Positions 7,723 through 12,708 of a stretch of 64,000 nucleotides of DNA are shown here, one piece after another. Location of the stretch: assembly GCA_910584265.1 (NCBI GenBank), contig CAJTZE010000005.1, positions 1-64,000 on the forward strand, written 5' to 3'. The notes under the pieces are model-generated. The model saw only the letters and a program-made list of their open reading frames with translations, was not told the origin of the DNA and did no database searches. Within the stretch, counting starts at the first letter, position 1. Every line of letters begins with the position of its first letter. The position numbers were made by a program, and so were the translations under genes. The DNA is from an uncultured Dorea sp. Lineage in GTDB: Bacteria; Bacillota; Clostridia; Lachnospirales; Lachnospiraceae.

Positions 7723-8488
7723 CGTCTTTTACACTCCTGTTCAGCCGGATCATGGTATATCTCCTGCATTTGTACCCGGTAGCCGGATTGATCCCCTCCC
7801 ATATCCTTGCGATATAGTATCCTTTCTTTGGCTTTACTTCTTTCTTCCATCGGCGGAGCTTGTCCTTCTTCGGCGTGATCAGCTGCATGTTCCGGGAATG
7901 GCTGTAACTGGATTCTTTGATCCTCGGCTTTGCCCGCGTGCCGTCTTTTTTCTTTTCCCTGGTATTCTCATCCTTGGTCAAGTACCCGGCCAGCTTCATG
8001 AAATCTTCATCATAGAACTTATCATCGTCCCGGATGGTTATCTGATGCATGAACCCTTTGTTCCACGACTCTTTTAAAATATTTCCTGTATCCGGTATTG
8101 TATTGACCACCATGTGGAAGTGCCACGCTCCCCTTGTCCCTTTCTCGATATTCCTGATCCAGAAGAGCTCATATCCGCGTTTCCGGTATTCCTTCCTGAT
8201 ATAGCCGATCACTTTCTTAAAGTCTTTCAGCGCCCCGGCCATATTCTCAGGCCGTCTCCTGGGCTGGTATGTAAAGGTTGCAAAGGTATCCCCGCTGCTA
8301 AAATATTCCAGCAGGTACGCCCTGCACCGCCTTACCTTGTTCCAGTGGTTTACTATCTGCATCTGCTCCGGGGTAGGCTTCTTCTTTTTTATCCTCTGCA
8401 TGCCGGGAGCCCCGTACCTCCCATCCGGACACTCAGTCACATCTATGATGTCCCCCTTACGGTATGTGCTTGTTTTTCTGTTTATCAT
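7520..8488 (-). CDS. HUH-type rolling-circle replication initiator (Rep)
   Basis: A 322-codon open frame with a relaxase/Rep-like fold. The HUH motif WHFHMVV gives H123 and H125, and the GYLTK motif gives a candidate catalytic Y169 with K172 (YxxK). TFATFTYQPRRRP is the usual first motif. Such Reps nick one strand at an origin and start rolling-circle synthesis. Homology-like sequence seems to end near RRYTMIRLNR. The last 65 or so codons overlap the RNase H-like gene in another frame and read like out-of-frame sequence, so the natural stop may have been lost. The start is supported only by a weak SD. A candidate regulatory RNA lies just upstream. Confidence 0.8.
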   Translation of the reverse strand: MINRKTSTYRKGDIIDVTECPDGRYGAPGMQRIKKKKPTPEQMQIVNHWNKVRRCRAYLLEYFSSGDTFATFTYQPRRRPENMAGALKDFKKVIGYIRKEYRKRGYELFWIRNIEKGTRGAWHFHMVVNTIPDTGNILKESWNKGFMHQITIRDDDKFYDEDFMKLAGYLTKDENTREKKKDGTRAKPRIKESSYSHSRNMQLITPKKDKLRRWKKEVKPKKGYYIARIWEGINPATGYKCRRYTMIRLNRSVKDDESNHIHRDHACRARNKGRQIRGSCRVHHKKRKAGGKKGLRGRGRDNVVQKRTGGSSQGTEALKPPL

Positions 8489-8554
8489 CCTGCATATATC
8501 CTAACTTTAATAGTCTAATCGAGTAATTAAATGGACGGAAAGCCCTCTATTTCC

Positions 8555-8583
8555 TTGACTTTCCGCCCTCCAGCTGTTAGAAT
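8555..8583 (+). promoter_or_regulatory. Consensus-like sigma-A promoter facing away from rep
   Basis: TTGACT at 8555-8560, a 17-base spacer and TAGAAT at 8578-8583, with TGT just before the -10 (extended -10). It points rightward, opposite to every gene nearby. Predicted start is about 8590. A nearly perfect inverted repeat (8533-8542 with 8559-8568) overlaps the -35 and could be an operator or part of a replication origin. Confidence 0.7.
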
Positions 8584-8589
8584 ATATAT

Positions 8590-8660
8590 ATAGTGTTTAG
8601 CTGTTGGCGGAAGCCAAGCTTTCCAGCACATCCGTTGCCGCGGGTGTGCTTTATTTTTTT
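8590..8660 (+). ncRNA. Candidate counter-transcribed small RNA upstream of rep
   Basis: About 70 bases follow the promoter at 8555-8583. The predicted RNA has a hairpin with stem TTGGC/GCCAA (8604-8617) closed by a GGAA tetraloop of the GNRA class. It ends in an intrinsic terminator: AGCACATCCG (8625-8634), a 6-base loop, CGGGTGTGCT (8641-8650), then TTATTTTTTT. There is no ORF on this strand. It is antisense to the leader that a leftward transcript would carry just before rep. This is the layout of copy-control antisense RNAs in rolling-circle plasmids; the function here is inferred. Confidence 0.6.
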
Positions 8661-8818
8661 CTATCTCTCTGCCGTACCAGAAACTCCTGTAGGCTTATCA
8701 TTTTCTCCGGATGGCGCAGGTTCTGGTTCCATCTTTCCAGAAGCTCCGCTTCGTCCTGCCCGGAGTTCCTTGCTGCCTGACATACCATATCTGCGGCATA
8801 CTCTTTTAATGCTCCCAA
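8651..8818 (-). CDS. Small phage protein, 55 aa
   Basis: A TTG-initiated frame with AAGGAGG about ten bases upstream. It encodes a soluble helical protein (LKEYAADMVCQAARNSG, then AELLERWNQN and ISLQEFLVRQRDRKK). It begins right after the stop of the 90-residue gene and ends inside the T-run of the opposite-strand terminator at 8651-8660. No function is recognised. A CTG one codon earlier could also be used. Confidence 0.55.
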   Translation of the reverse strand: MGALKEYAADMVCQAARNSGQDEAELLERWNQNLRHPEKMISLQEFLVRQRDRKK

Positions 8819-8823
8819 CAGCC

Positions 8824-9096
8824 CTATACCTCCTTACTCTTTTCATACACGTACGTATTTCTATAATCATCACCAATAAGCCTGATTTTTGTTTTCCCGT
8901 CGTCATACCTGTTACAGTTGTACAGATCATCCCCTTCCATGTATGACATGCTTGTTTCAAGACCGTATCCAACCTCAGCTTTGCCATACAGGGCTATGGA
9001 TACTATGCCCATCTGTTCGCGCTTTGCAATCCGCTCCAGCGCGTCAAGATGAGGCTGTGCCTCAATGGCTATCTTCTCGAATCTGTCCTTGTCCAT
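8824..9096 (-). CDS. Small phage protein, 90 aa, unknown function
   Basis: A 90-residue protein starting MDKDRFEKIAIEAQPHLDAL with GGAGGAG upstream of the ATG. It has an N-terminal helix and a beta-rich C-terminal part (VSIALYGKAEVGYG, KTKIRLIGDDYRNTYVYEK). It looks like an ordinary soluble small domain, but no family is recognised. It is followed closely by the 55-residue gene. Confidence 0.6.
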   Translation of the reverse strand: MDKDRFEKIAIEAQPHLDALERIAKREQMGIVSIALYGKAEVGYGLETSMSYMEGDDLYNCNRYDDGKTKIRLIGDDYRNTYVYEKSKEV

Positions 9097-9115
9097 CTTT
9101 ATGTCTCCTCCAAAC

Positions 9116-9415
9116 CTACTTTGTATTTAGTCCAATATAGAATCTTATTTTTTCTGCTGTTTTATCATCCTGCACTTTCCCAAGCACTTTCTCCAGTTTT
9201 TTATTAAAAGCTTCCACTGTATCACTAAAGACATATAGATCTTTTAGTATTGTTAAGATTCTAATCTTTTCATATGACTCCCCCGTAAAGCAGTCATATC
9301 CAAGTAACTCCTGTGCTTCCTGCACTATTTTTAAGTCGGTTGAAAGACTTTGATATAATTTCCCCATCTGACTGCAATTCTTTAAATTGCAGGAAAGCTT
9401 TTCTTCATGTCCCAC
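9116..9415 (-). CDS. Small phage protein, 99 aa, unknown function
   Basis: A GTG start at 9415 is taken because AAAGGAGG lies about eight bases upstream; another GTG at 9421 overlaps the stop of the preceding gene. The protein is helical, with LYQSLSTDLKIVQEAQELLG and a C-terminal KLEKVLGKVQDDKTAEKIRF. It has a single N-terminal Cys pair (SCNLKNC). No catalytic or DNA-binding motif is seen. The longer open frame upstream overlaps the membrane-protein gene and is not used. Confidence 0.5.
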   Translation of the reverse strand: MGHEEKLSCNLKNCSQMGKLYQSLSTDLKIVQEAQELLGYDCFTGESYEKIRILTILKDLYVFSDTVEAFNKKLEKVLGKVQDDKTAEKIRFYIGLNTK

Positions 9416-9417
9416 TG

Positions 9418-9603
9418 TCACTCCTCCTTTCCTATCTCTCTCCCGGCAAGCACCAGCGCCGTCCCGCATGCACAGCAGAATATGTACTGCAGGAGTGAAC
9501 AGGCTTCGTTCTCGCAGGCTCCTGTGGAACCGCAGATCAGAACTATACCTGTAATGATCAATACCCCTGCCGTGTGCTTTCTGGTCTTCAAATGCTTGTC
9601 CAT
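9418..9603 (-). CDS. Small two-helix membrane protein
   Basis: A 61-residue protein with a basic start (MDKHLKTRKH) followed by two hydrophobic segments, roughly residues 12-28 (VLIITGIVLICGSTG) and 37-53 (LLQYIFCCACGTALVLA). GAAAGGATG supports the start. Small membrane proteins in this part of phage genomes can act in superinfection exclusion or lysis timing, but nothing here proves a role. Confidence 0.5.
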   Translation of the reverse strand: MDKHLKTRKHTAGVLIITGIVLICGSTGACENEACSLLQYIFCCACGTALVLAGREIGKEE

Positions 9604-9617
9604 CCTTTCTCCCGCCC

Positions 9618-9767
9618 TCAGGCGGTTTTTGTCCTTTCAAGTCCGAAATTTCTCATATTTTCATCCAACTTTTTTTCCAGCATCTTCCGAAACTCTTCAA
9701 TCGGTATCTCTTCTTGGGGGATCTCTACCCCGTTAATCTTCACCATGCTAACTATTTCTAATTTCAC
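9618..9767 (-). CDS. Small phage protein, 49 aa
   Basis: A GTG start at 9767 is preceded by AGGTGG. The protein contains MVKINGVEIPQEEIPIEEF and ends KKLDENMRNFGLERTKTA. It resembles a small protein often found in Lachnospiraceae phage early operons, with no known role. Its 5' region is the counterpart of the start regions of the minus genes at 10,326, 10,867 and 11,374. Confidence 0.5.
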   Translation of the reverse strand: MKLEIVSMVKINGVEIPQEEIPIEEFRKMLEKKLDENMRNFGLERTKTA

Positions 9768-9860
9768 ACGCACCACCTCTCTAAATAGTTATGAATCACT
9801 GGTTGTACTTGTTGCTTGCTTTCCTTCCTAATCTGTTCTTAACTTCCGGTTTTCTCGCTC

Positions 9861-9954
9861 CATCACATCTGGTTTCTGCATATTGTTAAGTTCTTCCTGC
9901 TCCTTTATAATTTTGGTACAGGACACTGCCATGTCCGAGTACTTAAGAAAGGAG
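9861..9954 (+). promoter_or_regulatory. Leader repeat copy 1: promoter, 5' hairpin and RBS
   Basis: The first of three 94-base repeats with no indels. TTGTTA (9883-9888), a 17-base spacer and TATAAT (9906-9911) form a strong promoter. The hairpin GGACA (9921-9925), loop CTGCCA, TGTCC (9932-9936) starts within a few bases of the predicted transcript start. Flanking GTAC sequences (9916-9919, 9939-9942) can extend the stem around an A/GA internal loop. AAGAAAGGAGG follows as ribosome binding site for the ORF at 9967. Confidence 0.8.
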
Positions 9955-9966
9955 GAATATACTAAC

Positions 9967-10176
9967 ATGACTTCAGAAAAAATCAGTCAAATTATTGATT
10001 CTTCTTTCGATGCTGCCTTCTCTAGTTGGTCACAAAAAATCGAAAAGGATTTATACCCTGCCGCTTTTGCCAACGAATACAGTTGGCTTAGGGTTAAATG
10101 CTCTATCGAAACAAACAACTTCTTTCTAAAAGAAGCGCTCAAGAAATCCCTTGTGGAAATTCTGTCAAGCGAATAA
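9967..10176 (+). CDS. Small protein downstream of leader repeat 1, 69 aa
   Basis: Starts MTSEKISQIIDSSFDAAF with AAAGGAGG upstream, on the strand opposite to the surrounding operon. It is a soluble, probably helical protein with no recognised motif and one Cys. A longer frame from 9883 would run through the promoter and hairpin and is not believed. The stop codon (10174-10176) directly abuts the stop codon of the minus-strand gene 10177-10326, leaving no room for a terminator between the convergent genes. Confidence 0.65.
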   Translation: MTSEKISQIIDSSFDAAFSSWSQKIEKDLYPAAFANEYSWLRVKCSIETNNFFLKEALKKSLVEILSSE

Positions 10177-10326
10177 TTATTGGCCATCGGATTTTCCGGT
10201 GGTCTCTTCTTTCAATATCTTTAACATTTCTGGTAATATCGCAACTTCCTGTGGATGCGCCTCTTTTTCATTCTTCATGACTCTAATTACAAACTCTTCT
10301 ATTTTATCAACAACTATTTTCTTCAC
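10177..10326 (-). CDS. Small phage protein, 49 aa (GTG start)
   Basis: The frame begins KKIVVDKIEEFVIRVMKNE after a GTG, with AGGAGG nine bases upstream. It continues EVAILPEMLKILKEE, a pattern seen in short phage early proteins of unknown function. Its RBS/start region (GGAGGTGGTATGAGGTGA) is shared with the other minus genes of this array. Confidence 0.55.
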   Translation of the reverse strand: MKKIVVDKIEEFVIRVMKNEKEAHPQEVAILPEMLKILKEETTGKSDGQ

Positions 10327-10373
10327 CTCATACCACCTCCTTTACTTGCTCCCTCTTCTTCTGCTTTCCTTTT

Positions 10374-10467
10374 CATCACATCTGGTTCGTGTATATTGCC
10401 AAGTTCTTCCGGCTCCTTTATAATTTTGGTACAGGACGCTGGCACGTCCGAGTACGTAAGAAAGGAG
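10374..10467 (+). promoter_or_regulatory. Leader repeat copy 2: promoter, 5' hairpin and RBS
   Basis: TTGCCA (10396-10401), 17 bases, TATAAT (10419-10424). The hairpin stem is GGACG (10434-10438) and CGTCC (10445-10449) around loop CTGGCA. The last base pair differs from copy 1 (G-C for A-T) on both sides. GTAC/GTAC flanks are kept (10429-10432, 10452-10455). AAGAAAGGAG is the RBS for the ORF at 10480. Confidence 0.8.
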
Positions 10468-10479
10468 AATCATTTTATT

Positions 10480-10665
10480 ATGTATAATGAAATTAGTGTT
10501 GAGCAACGTTCACACGATCTTGCCGTTGCTGCTACAATTCTTTATTACCAACAAAAAGGCGTTTCCATTGACGAAGGCAATGCTTTTGAGTATGGAATAA
10601 AGTATCGTAGTTTACTAAAACATATTAGGCACTCGATAGAAGAAGGCAAGACAGATATGCAGTAA
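10480..10665 (+). CDS. Small protein downstream of leader repeat 2, 61 aa
   Basis: Starts MYNEISVEQRSHDLAVAA, with AAAGGAG upstream. The build is a first helix (HDLAVAATILYYQQ), a short acidic turn and a second helix (FEYGIKYRSLLKHI). It resembles the layout of the third array protein (LALIVCEKC, then LLSVYTSCYDNIEHI) but the identity is low. No function is known. It ends seven bases before the stop of the convergent gene 10673-10867. Confidence 0.65.
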   Translation: MYNEISVEQRSHDLAVAATILYYQQKGVSIDEGNAFEYGIKYRSLLKHIRHSIEEGKTDMQ

Positions 10666-10672
10666 CCAAGTG

Positions 10673-10867
10673 TCATATTGTGGTTGCATATTTTGCACGC
10701 TCAACCTCCGCGCGGATTCTTTCTGAAAATATTTCAGATAAGATTTCCATTTCTTTTAAAGTGAATCCATTGTCTTTGCATTCTTTTACATATGAATCGA
10801 CAGTGGATTCTGCTTTCTCTCTTGCTGCTTCATATTTTTGTCTATAGTCTAAATCTTGTGAGTTCAC
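10673..10867 (-). CDS. Small coiled phage protein, 64 aa (GTG start)
   Basis: Begins with GTG as VNSQDLDYRQKYEAAREKAE and has GGAGATGG upstream. It is highly charged and likely a helical hairpin (KEMEILSEIFSERIRAEVERAK). No family is recognised. It is convergent with the ORF at 10480-10665, and its start region resembles that of its minus-strand neighbours. Confidence 0.55.
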   Translation of the reverse strand: MNSQDLDYRQKYEAAREKAESTVDSYVKECKDNGFTLKEMEILSEIFSERIRAEVERAKYATTI

Positions 10868-10909
10868 CTCATACCATCTCCTTTACTGGCTCTTTTGTTT
10901 CTCTCGCTC

Positions 10910-11003
10910 CATCACATCTGGTTTCTGCATATTGTTAAGTTCTTCCGGCTCCTTTATAATTTTGGTACAGGCATCTGCCAATGCCGAGTATATAAGAAAG
11001 GAG
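10910..11003 (+). promoter_or_regulatory. Leader repeat copy 3: promoter, 5' hairpin and RBS
   Basis: TTGTTA (10932-10937), 17 bases, TATAAT (10955-10960). The stem is GGCAT (10970-10974) and ATGCC (10981-10985) around loop CTGCCA. Three base pairs differ from copy 1 and all three keep pairing. The outer flank is GTAC/GTAT, which still pairs with one G-U. AAGAAAGGAG is the RBS for the ORF at 11012. Confidence 0.8.
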
Positions 11004-11011
11004 TTATCTTT

Positions 11012-11209
11012 ATGAATGATATAGCTAGTAAACTCGCTTTAATTGTTTGTGAAAAATGTGTTCGTGGCGAAGACGAAAATGACATTGATTTTTCAACCCG
11101 TCTTCTATCTGTCTACACTTCCTGTTATGACAATATCGAACATATCATTGCCCAAAAAGAAAAGGCAAACTACCAAGAAGCATTAAATATTTTTCTTGAT
11201 AGCAACTAA
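11012..11209 (+). CDS. Small protein downstream of leader repeat 3, 65 aa
   Basis: Starts MNDIASKLALIVCEKCVRG and ends NYQEALNIFLDSN; AAAGGAG precedes the ATG. It is acidic, probably all-helical, with three Cys. The helix arrangement recalls the second array protein, so distant common descent is possible. Its 3' end overlaps the convergent gene 11183-11374 by 27 bases, so transcripts of the two genes are antisense to each other. Confidence 0.65.
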   Translation: MNDIASKLALIVCEKCVRGEDENDIDFSTRLLSVYTSCYDNIEHIIAQKEKANYQEALNIFLDSN

Positions 11210-11374
11210 TTTAGCTACATGTGGCAACATCGATCGTGTATCTTCCAATATACGGAATGCACGATCAATAGTTAATTCATACTCACATAACATTTTTATG
11301 ATTTCTTTTACTATCTCTTCATCCTCTTTATCCGACGATAAACCAAGGGTTTTTCTCGCAGTAGCATTTATCAC
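11183..11374 (-). CDS. Small phage protein, 63 aa (GTG start)
   Basis: Begins with GTG as VINATARKTLGLSSDKEDEE, with AGGAGGTGG upstream. Later segments read IVKEIIKMLCEYELTIDRAF and MLPHVAKLVAIKKN. Soluble, helical, unknown function. It is the second gene after the early promoter at 11578-11606. Confidence 0.55.
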   Translation of the reverse strand: MINATARKTLGLSSDKEDEEIVKEIIKMLCEYELTIDRAFRILEDTRSMLPHVAKLVAIKKNI

Positions 11375-11392
11375 CTCATACCACCTCCTTCC

Positions 11393-11539
11393 TTATCCTG
11401 CTGCCATTTCCAGTTCCCGCCTGTCATAAAGTGCCCCAATATAAATCTCTACCTGTTTTTTTTCATTCTCTGAAAGAGTTTCATATTTTTCGATTAATTC
11501 TTTTCCCTCCTTTAAGTCCTGCTCTGTTAGTCTATTCAT
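11393..11539 (-). CDS. First small gene of the leftward early operon, 48 aa
   Basis: An ATG with GGAGAGGTG about seven bases upstream starts MNRLTEQDLKEGKELIEKY, followed by KKQVEIYIGALYDRRELEM and a final MAAG. This resembles a short protein common as an early gene in Lachnospiraceae prophages; its function is unknown. It lies right after the predicted early promoter. Its end carries the ATGGCAGCAGG border sequence that recurs along the operon. Confidence 0.6.
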   Translation of the reverse strand: MNRLTEQDLKEGKELIEKYETLSENEKKQVEIYIGALYDRRELEMAAG

Positions 11540-11577
11540 CTTTTTTCACCTCTCCTTCATATTGTGTTTATGAGACT

Positions 11578-11606
11578 ATCATAATTCTCATTCGCACATT
11601 TGTCAA
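11578..11606 (-). promoter_or_regulatory. Leftward early promoter
   Basis: On the minus strand, TTGACA (11601-11606), a 17-base spacer and TATGAT (11578-11583). It faces away from the repressor promoter; the two -35 boxes lie inside an inverted repeat TTGTCAA ... TTGACAA (11600-11624). A CGCACATTTG box (11593-11602) lies over the spacer and -35, a natural repressor operator position. Confidence 0.8.
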
Positions 11607-11617
11607 TAACTTTTTTG

Positions 11618-11646
11618 TTGACAATCGCACATTTCAATGATATTGT
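11618..11646 (+). promoter_or_regulatory. Rightward repressor promoter
   Basis: TTGACA (11618-11623), a 17-base spacer and TATTGT (11641-11646), 23 bases before the repressor start. A second box, CGCACATTTC (11626-11635), lies in the spacer, so the repressor could also control itself. Confidence 0.75.
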
Positions 11647-11668
11647 TATTTTGTAAGGATGTGATTCA

Positions 11669-12028
11669 TTGAATAATAGAATAAAGCAATTAAGAAAAGT
11701 GCTTGGATTAACGCAAGAAAAATTTGCTAATCGGCTAAGCATGAAAAGAAATACTATTGCAAATTATGAAATAGGACGTAACGAACCGATAGATGCGGTA
11801 ATCTCATTAATGTGTAGAGAATTTAATGTAAATGAAGAATGGCTCCGAACCGGAGAGGGTGATATGTTCGTGCAACTTCCAGAAGAAGATGAATATTTTA
11901 AAGCAGCCACCATGATATCTAAAGAAAACGATAAAGAAGCCATGAATGCGGTAATTCAGTATTGGAAATTGGATCCGTCAAGTAAAAAAGCAATCTGGAA
12001 TTTCATACATAAATTGACAGAGAAATAG
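11669..12028 (+). CDS. Phage repressor, XRE/Cro-CI family
   Basis: A 119-residue protein with a TTG start after AAGGATGTG. Residues about 4-60 are a classic XRE helix-turn-helix (IKQLRKVLGLTQEKFANRL, MKRNTIANYEIGRNEP) with the trailing NVNEEWLRTGEGDMF typical of phage repressors. The C-terminal half is helical and short. There is no S24/LexA-type autoprotease domain, so induction must use another route. It faces the leftward early promoter across a shared operator region and is the likely lysogeny switch. Confidence 0.85.
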   Translation: MNNRIKQLRKVLGLTQEKFANRLSMKRNTIANYEIGRNEPIDAVISLMCREFNVNEEWLRTGEGDMFVQLPEEDEYFKAATMISKENDKEAMNAVIQYWKLDPSSKKAIWNFIHKLTEK

Positions 12029-12045
12029 CAGGGACTAGCCCTGCT
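12027..12045. terminator. Hairpin between convergent repressor and 35-aa gene
   Basis: AGCAGGG and CCCTGCT form a 7-base stem around ACTAG, right at the stop codons of two convergent genes. It lacks a clear T-run in either direction, so termination is only probable. Confidence 0.4.
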
Positions 12046-12151
12046 ATGACATAAGAGTTTTAACTACAGTATAAATTTTATTGAGTGCTTCGATGTCATT
12101 AATCTGTTCAATCATTTCAATGATTAGTTTTTTACACTTTTCGATACTCAT
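12044..12151 (-). CDS. Very small phage protein, 35 aa
   Basis: Starts MSIEKCKKLIIEMIEQIND and ends KIYTVVKTLMS; GGAGGTATTACAT precedes the ATG. It matches the pattern of a short helical protein often found beside repressors in Clostridia phages, of unknown role. A box CGAACGTGCGTTTG (12176-12189, read on this strand) lies about 25 bases upstream of its start and probably controls it. Confidence 0.6.
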   Translation of the reverse strand: MSIEKCKKLIIEMIEQINDIEALNKIYTVVKTLMS

Positions 12152-12175
12152 ATGTAATACCTCCGCTCAGTTTTG

Positions 12176-12258
12176 CAAACGCACGTTCGGAAATTCCTTG
12201 AATTAATATTACCACACATTGGTAATAATTTAAAGAGAATTTCGCAAACGCATGTTTG
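12176..12258. promoter_or_regulatory. Symmetric operator cluster between two leftward genes
   Basis: Two 14-base boxes, CAAACGCACGTTCG (12176-12189) and CAAACGCATGTTTG (12245-12258), flank a dyad ATTACCA/TGGTAAT (12208-12214, 12220-12226). The dyad centre is exactly midway between the boxes. The boxes fit the Gram-positive LexA/DinR form (CGAAC-N4-GTTTG on the other strand) but also share CGCAYRTTYG with the two repressor-promoter boxes. To the right lie an inverted repeat GATAAGT/ACTTATC (12268-12290) and a perfect DnaA-box match (12276-12284). Confidence 0.6.
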
Positions 12259-12361
12259 GTTTTTGTTGATAAGTCTGTGGATAACTTATCCTTCTATTAT
12301 TAAGACAACTGAGATTGGTAAAAATGTCGTTTTTTGGAAATTTGTCCGAGAACTCGGACAC

Positions 12362-12559
12362 TTATTTAAAATCTGACTCATATAGGTCTGAAATACGGAC
12401 TTTTAGACCCTTTGCCAGTCGTTCCATCGTATCCATGCGCGGACTTGTTTGACCGGATATGATATCGGAAATGGTTGACCTTGGTACTCCAGTCAGAATT
12501 GTCGCCTGACGGCATGTTAGATTTTTTTCGTTGATGATATCGCCAAGTAATATTTTCAT
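12362..12559 (-). CDS. XRE-family regulator (Cro/anti-repressor-like)
   Basis: A 65-residue single-domain HTH protein: MKILLGDIINEKNLTCRQ, then TGVPRSTISDIISGQTSPR and MERLAKGLKVRISDLYESD. This is the complete XRE fold with no extra domain, so it could be a Cro-like repressor or the regulator of the cargo genes to its right. The start has no strong SD. It is divergent from the zinc-ribbon gene, with leader repeat A between them. Confidence 0.75.
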   Translation of the reverse strand: MKILLGDIINEKNLTCRQATILTGVPRSTISDIISGQTSPRMDTMERLAKGLKVRISDLYESDFK

Positions 12560-12591
12560 GGCTTTAGTTTATGCTCTTTCTTACATGGATA

Positions 12592-12655
12592 TATCTGGTA
12601 AATATTAGTAATATGCCTTATACTTACCATATAACCCTGTACTCAAATATACAAA
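12592..12655 (+). promoter_or_regulatory. Cargo leader repeat A
   Basis: About 64 bases starting TATCTGGTAAATATT and running to TACAAA. It is repeated with roughly 85% identity at 14210-14274, before the toxin-antitoxin genes. A weak promoter can be read in both (TTAGTA or TTGGCT, 17 bases, CATATA or CATAAA). Both copies lie 16-54 bases before a lysogeny cargo gene, so a shared operator or promoter is likely. Confidence 0.55.
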
Positions 12656-12708
12656 TAAACGATGCTGTGCAGATAAAATTCTACAGCAACAGCTGGAAGG
12701 AGAAAGCA

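Noticed and set aside
9612..9630. Short + strand terminator (CCGCC, loop, GGCGG, TTTTT)
   Set aside because: Only five base pairs and no gene upstream on that strand; it coincides with the stop and next RBS of minus-strand genes.
9861..11003. Leader repeats as a CRISPR array
   Set aside because: Only three copies 513-536 bases apart, each with a promoter and RBS in front of an ORF; no short regular spacers and no cas genes.
12276..12284. Perfect DnaA box as evidence of a replication origin
   Set aside because: A single 9-mer is expected about once by chance in a window of this size; kept only as part of a structured block.
12173..12376. 67-codon + strand frame
   Set aside because: It runs through the operator boxes and inverted repeats, has no SD at its start and reads as low-complexity AT-rich sequence.
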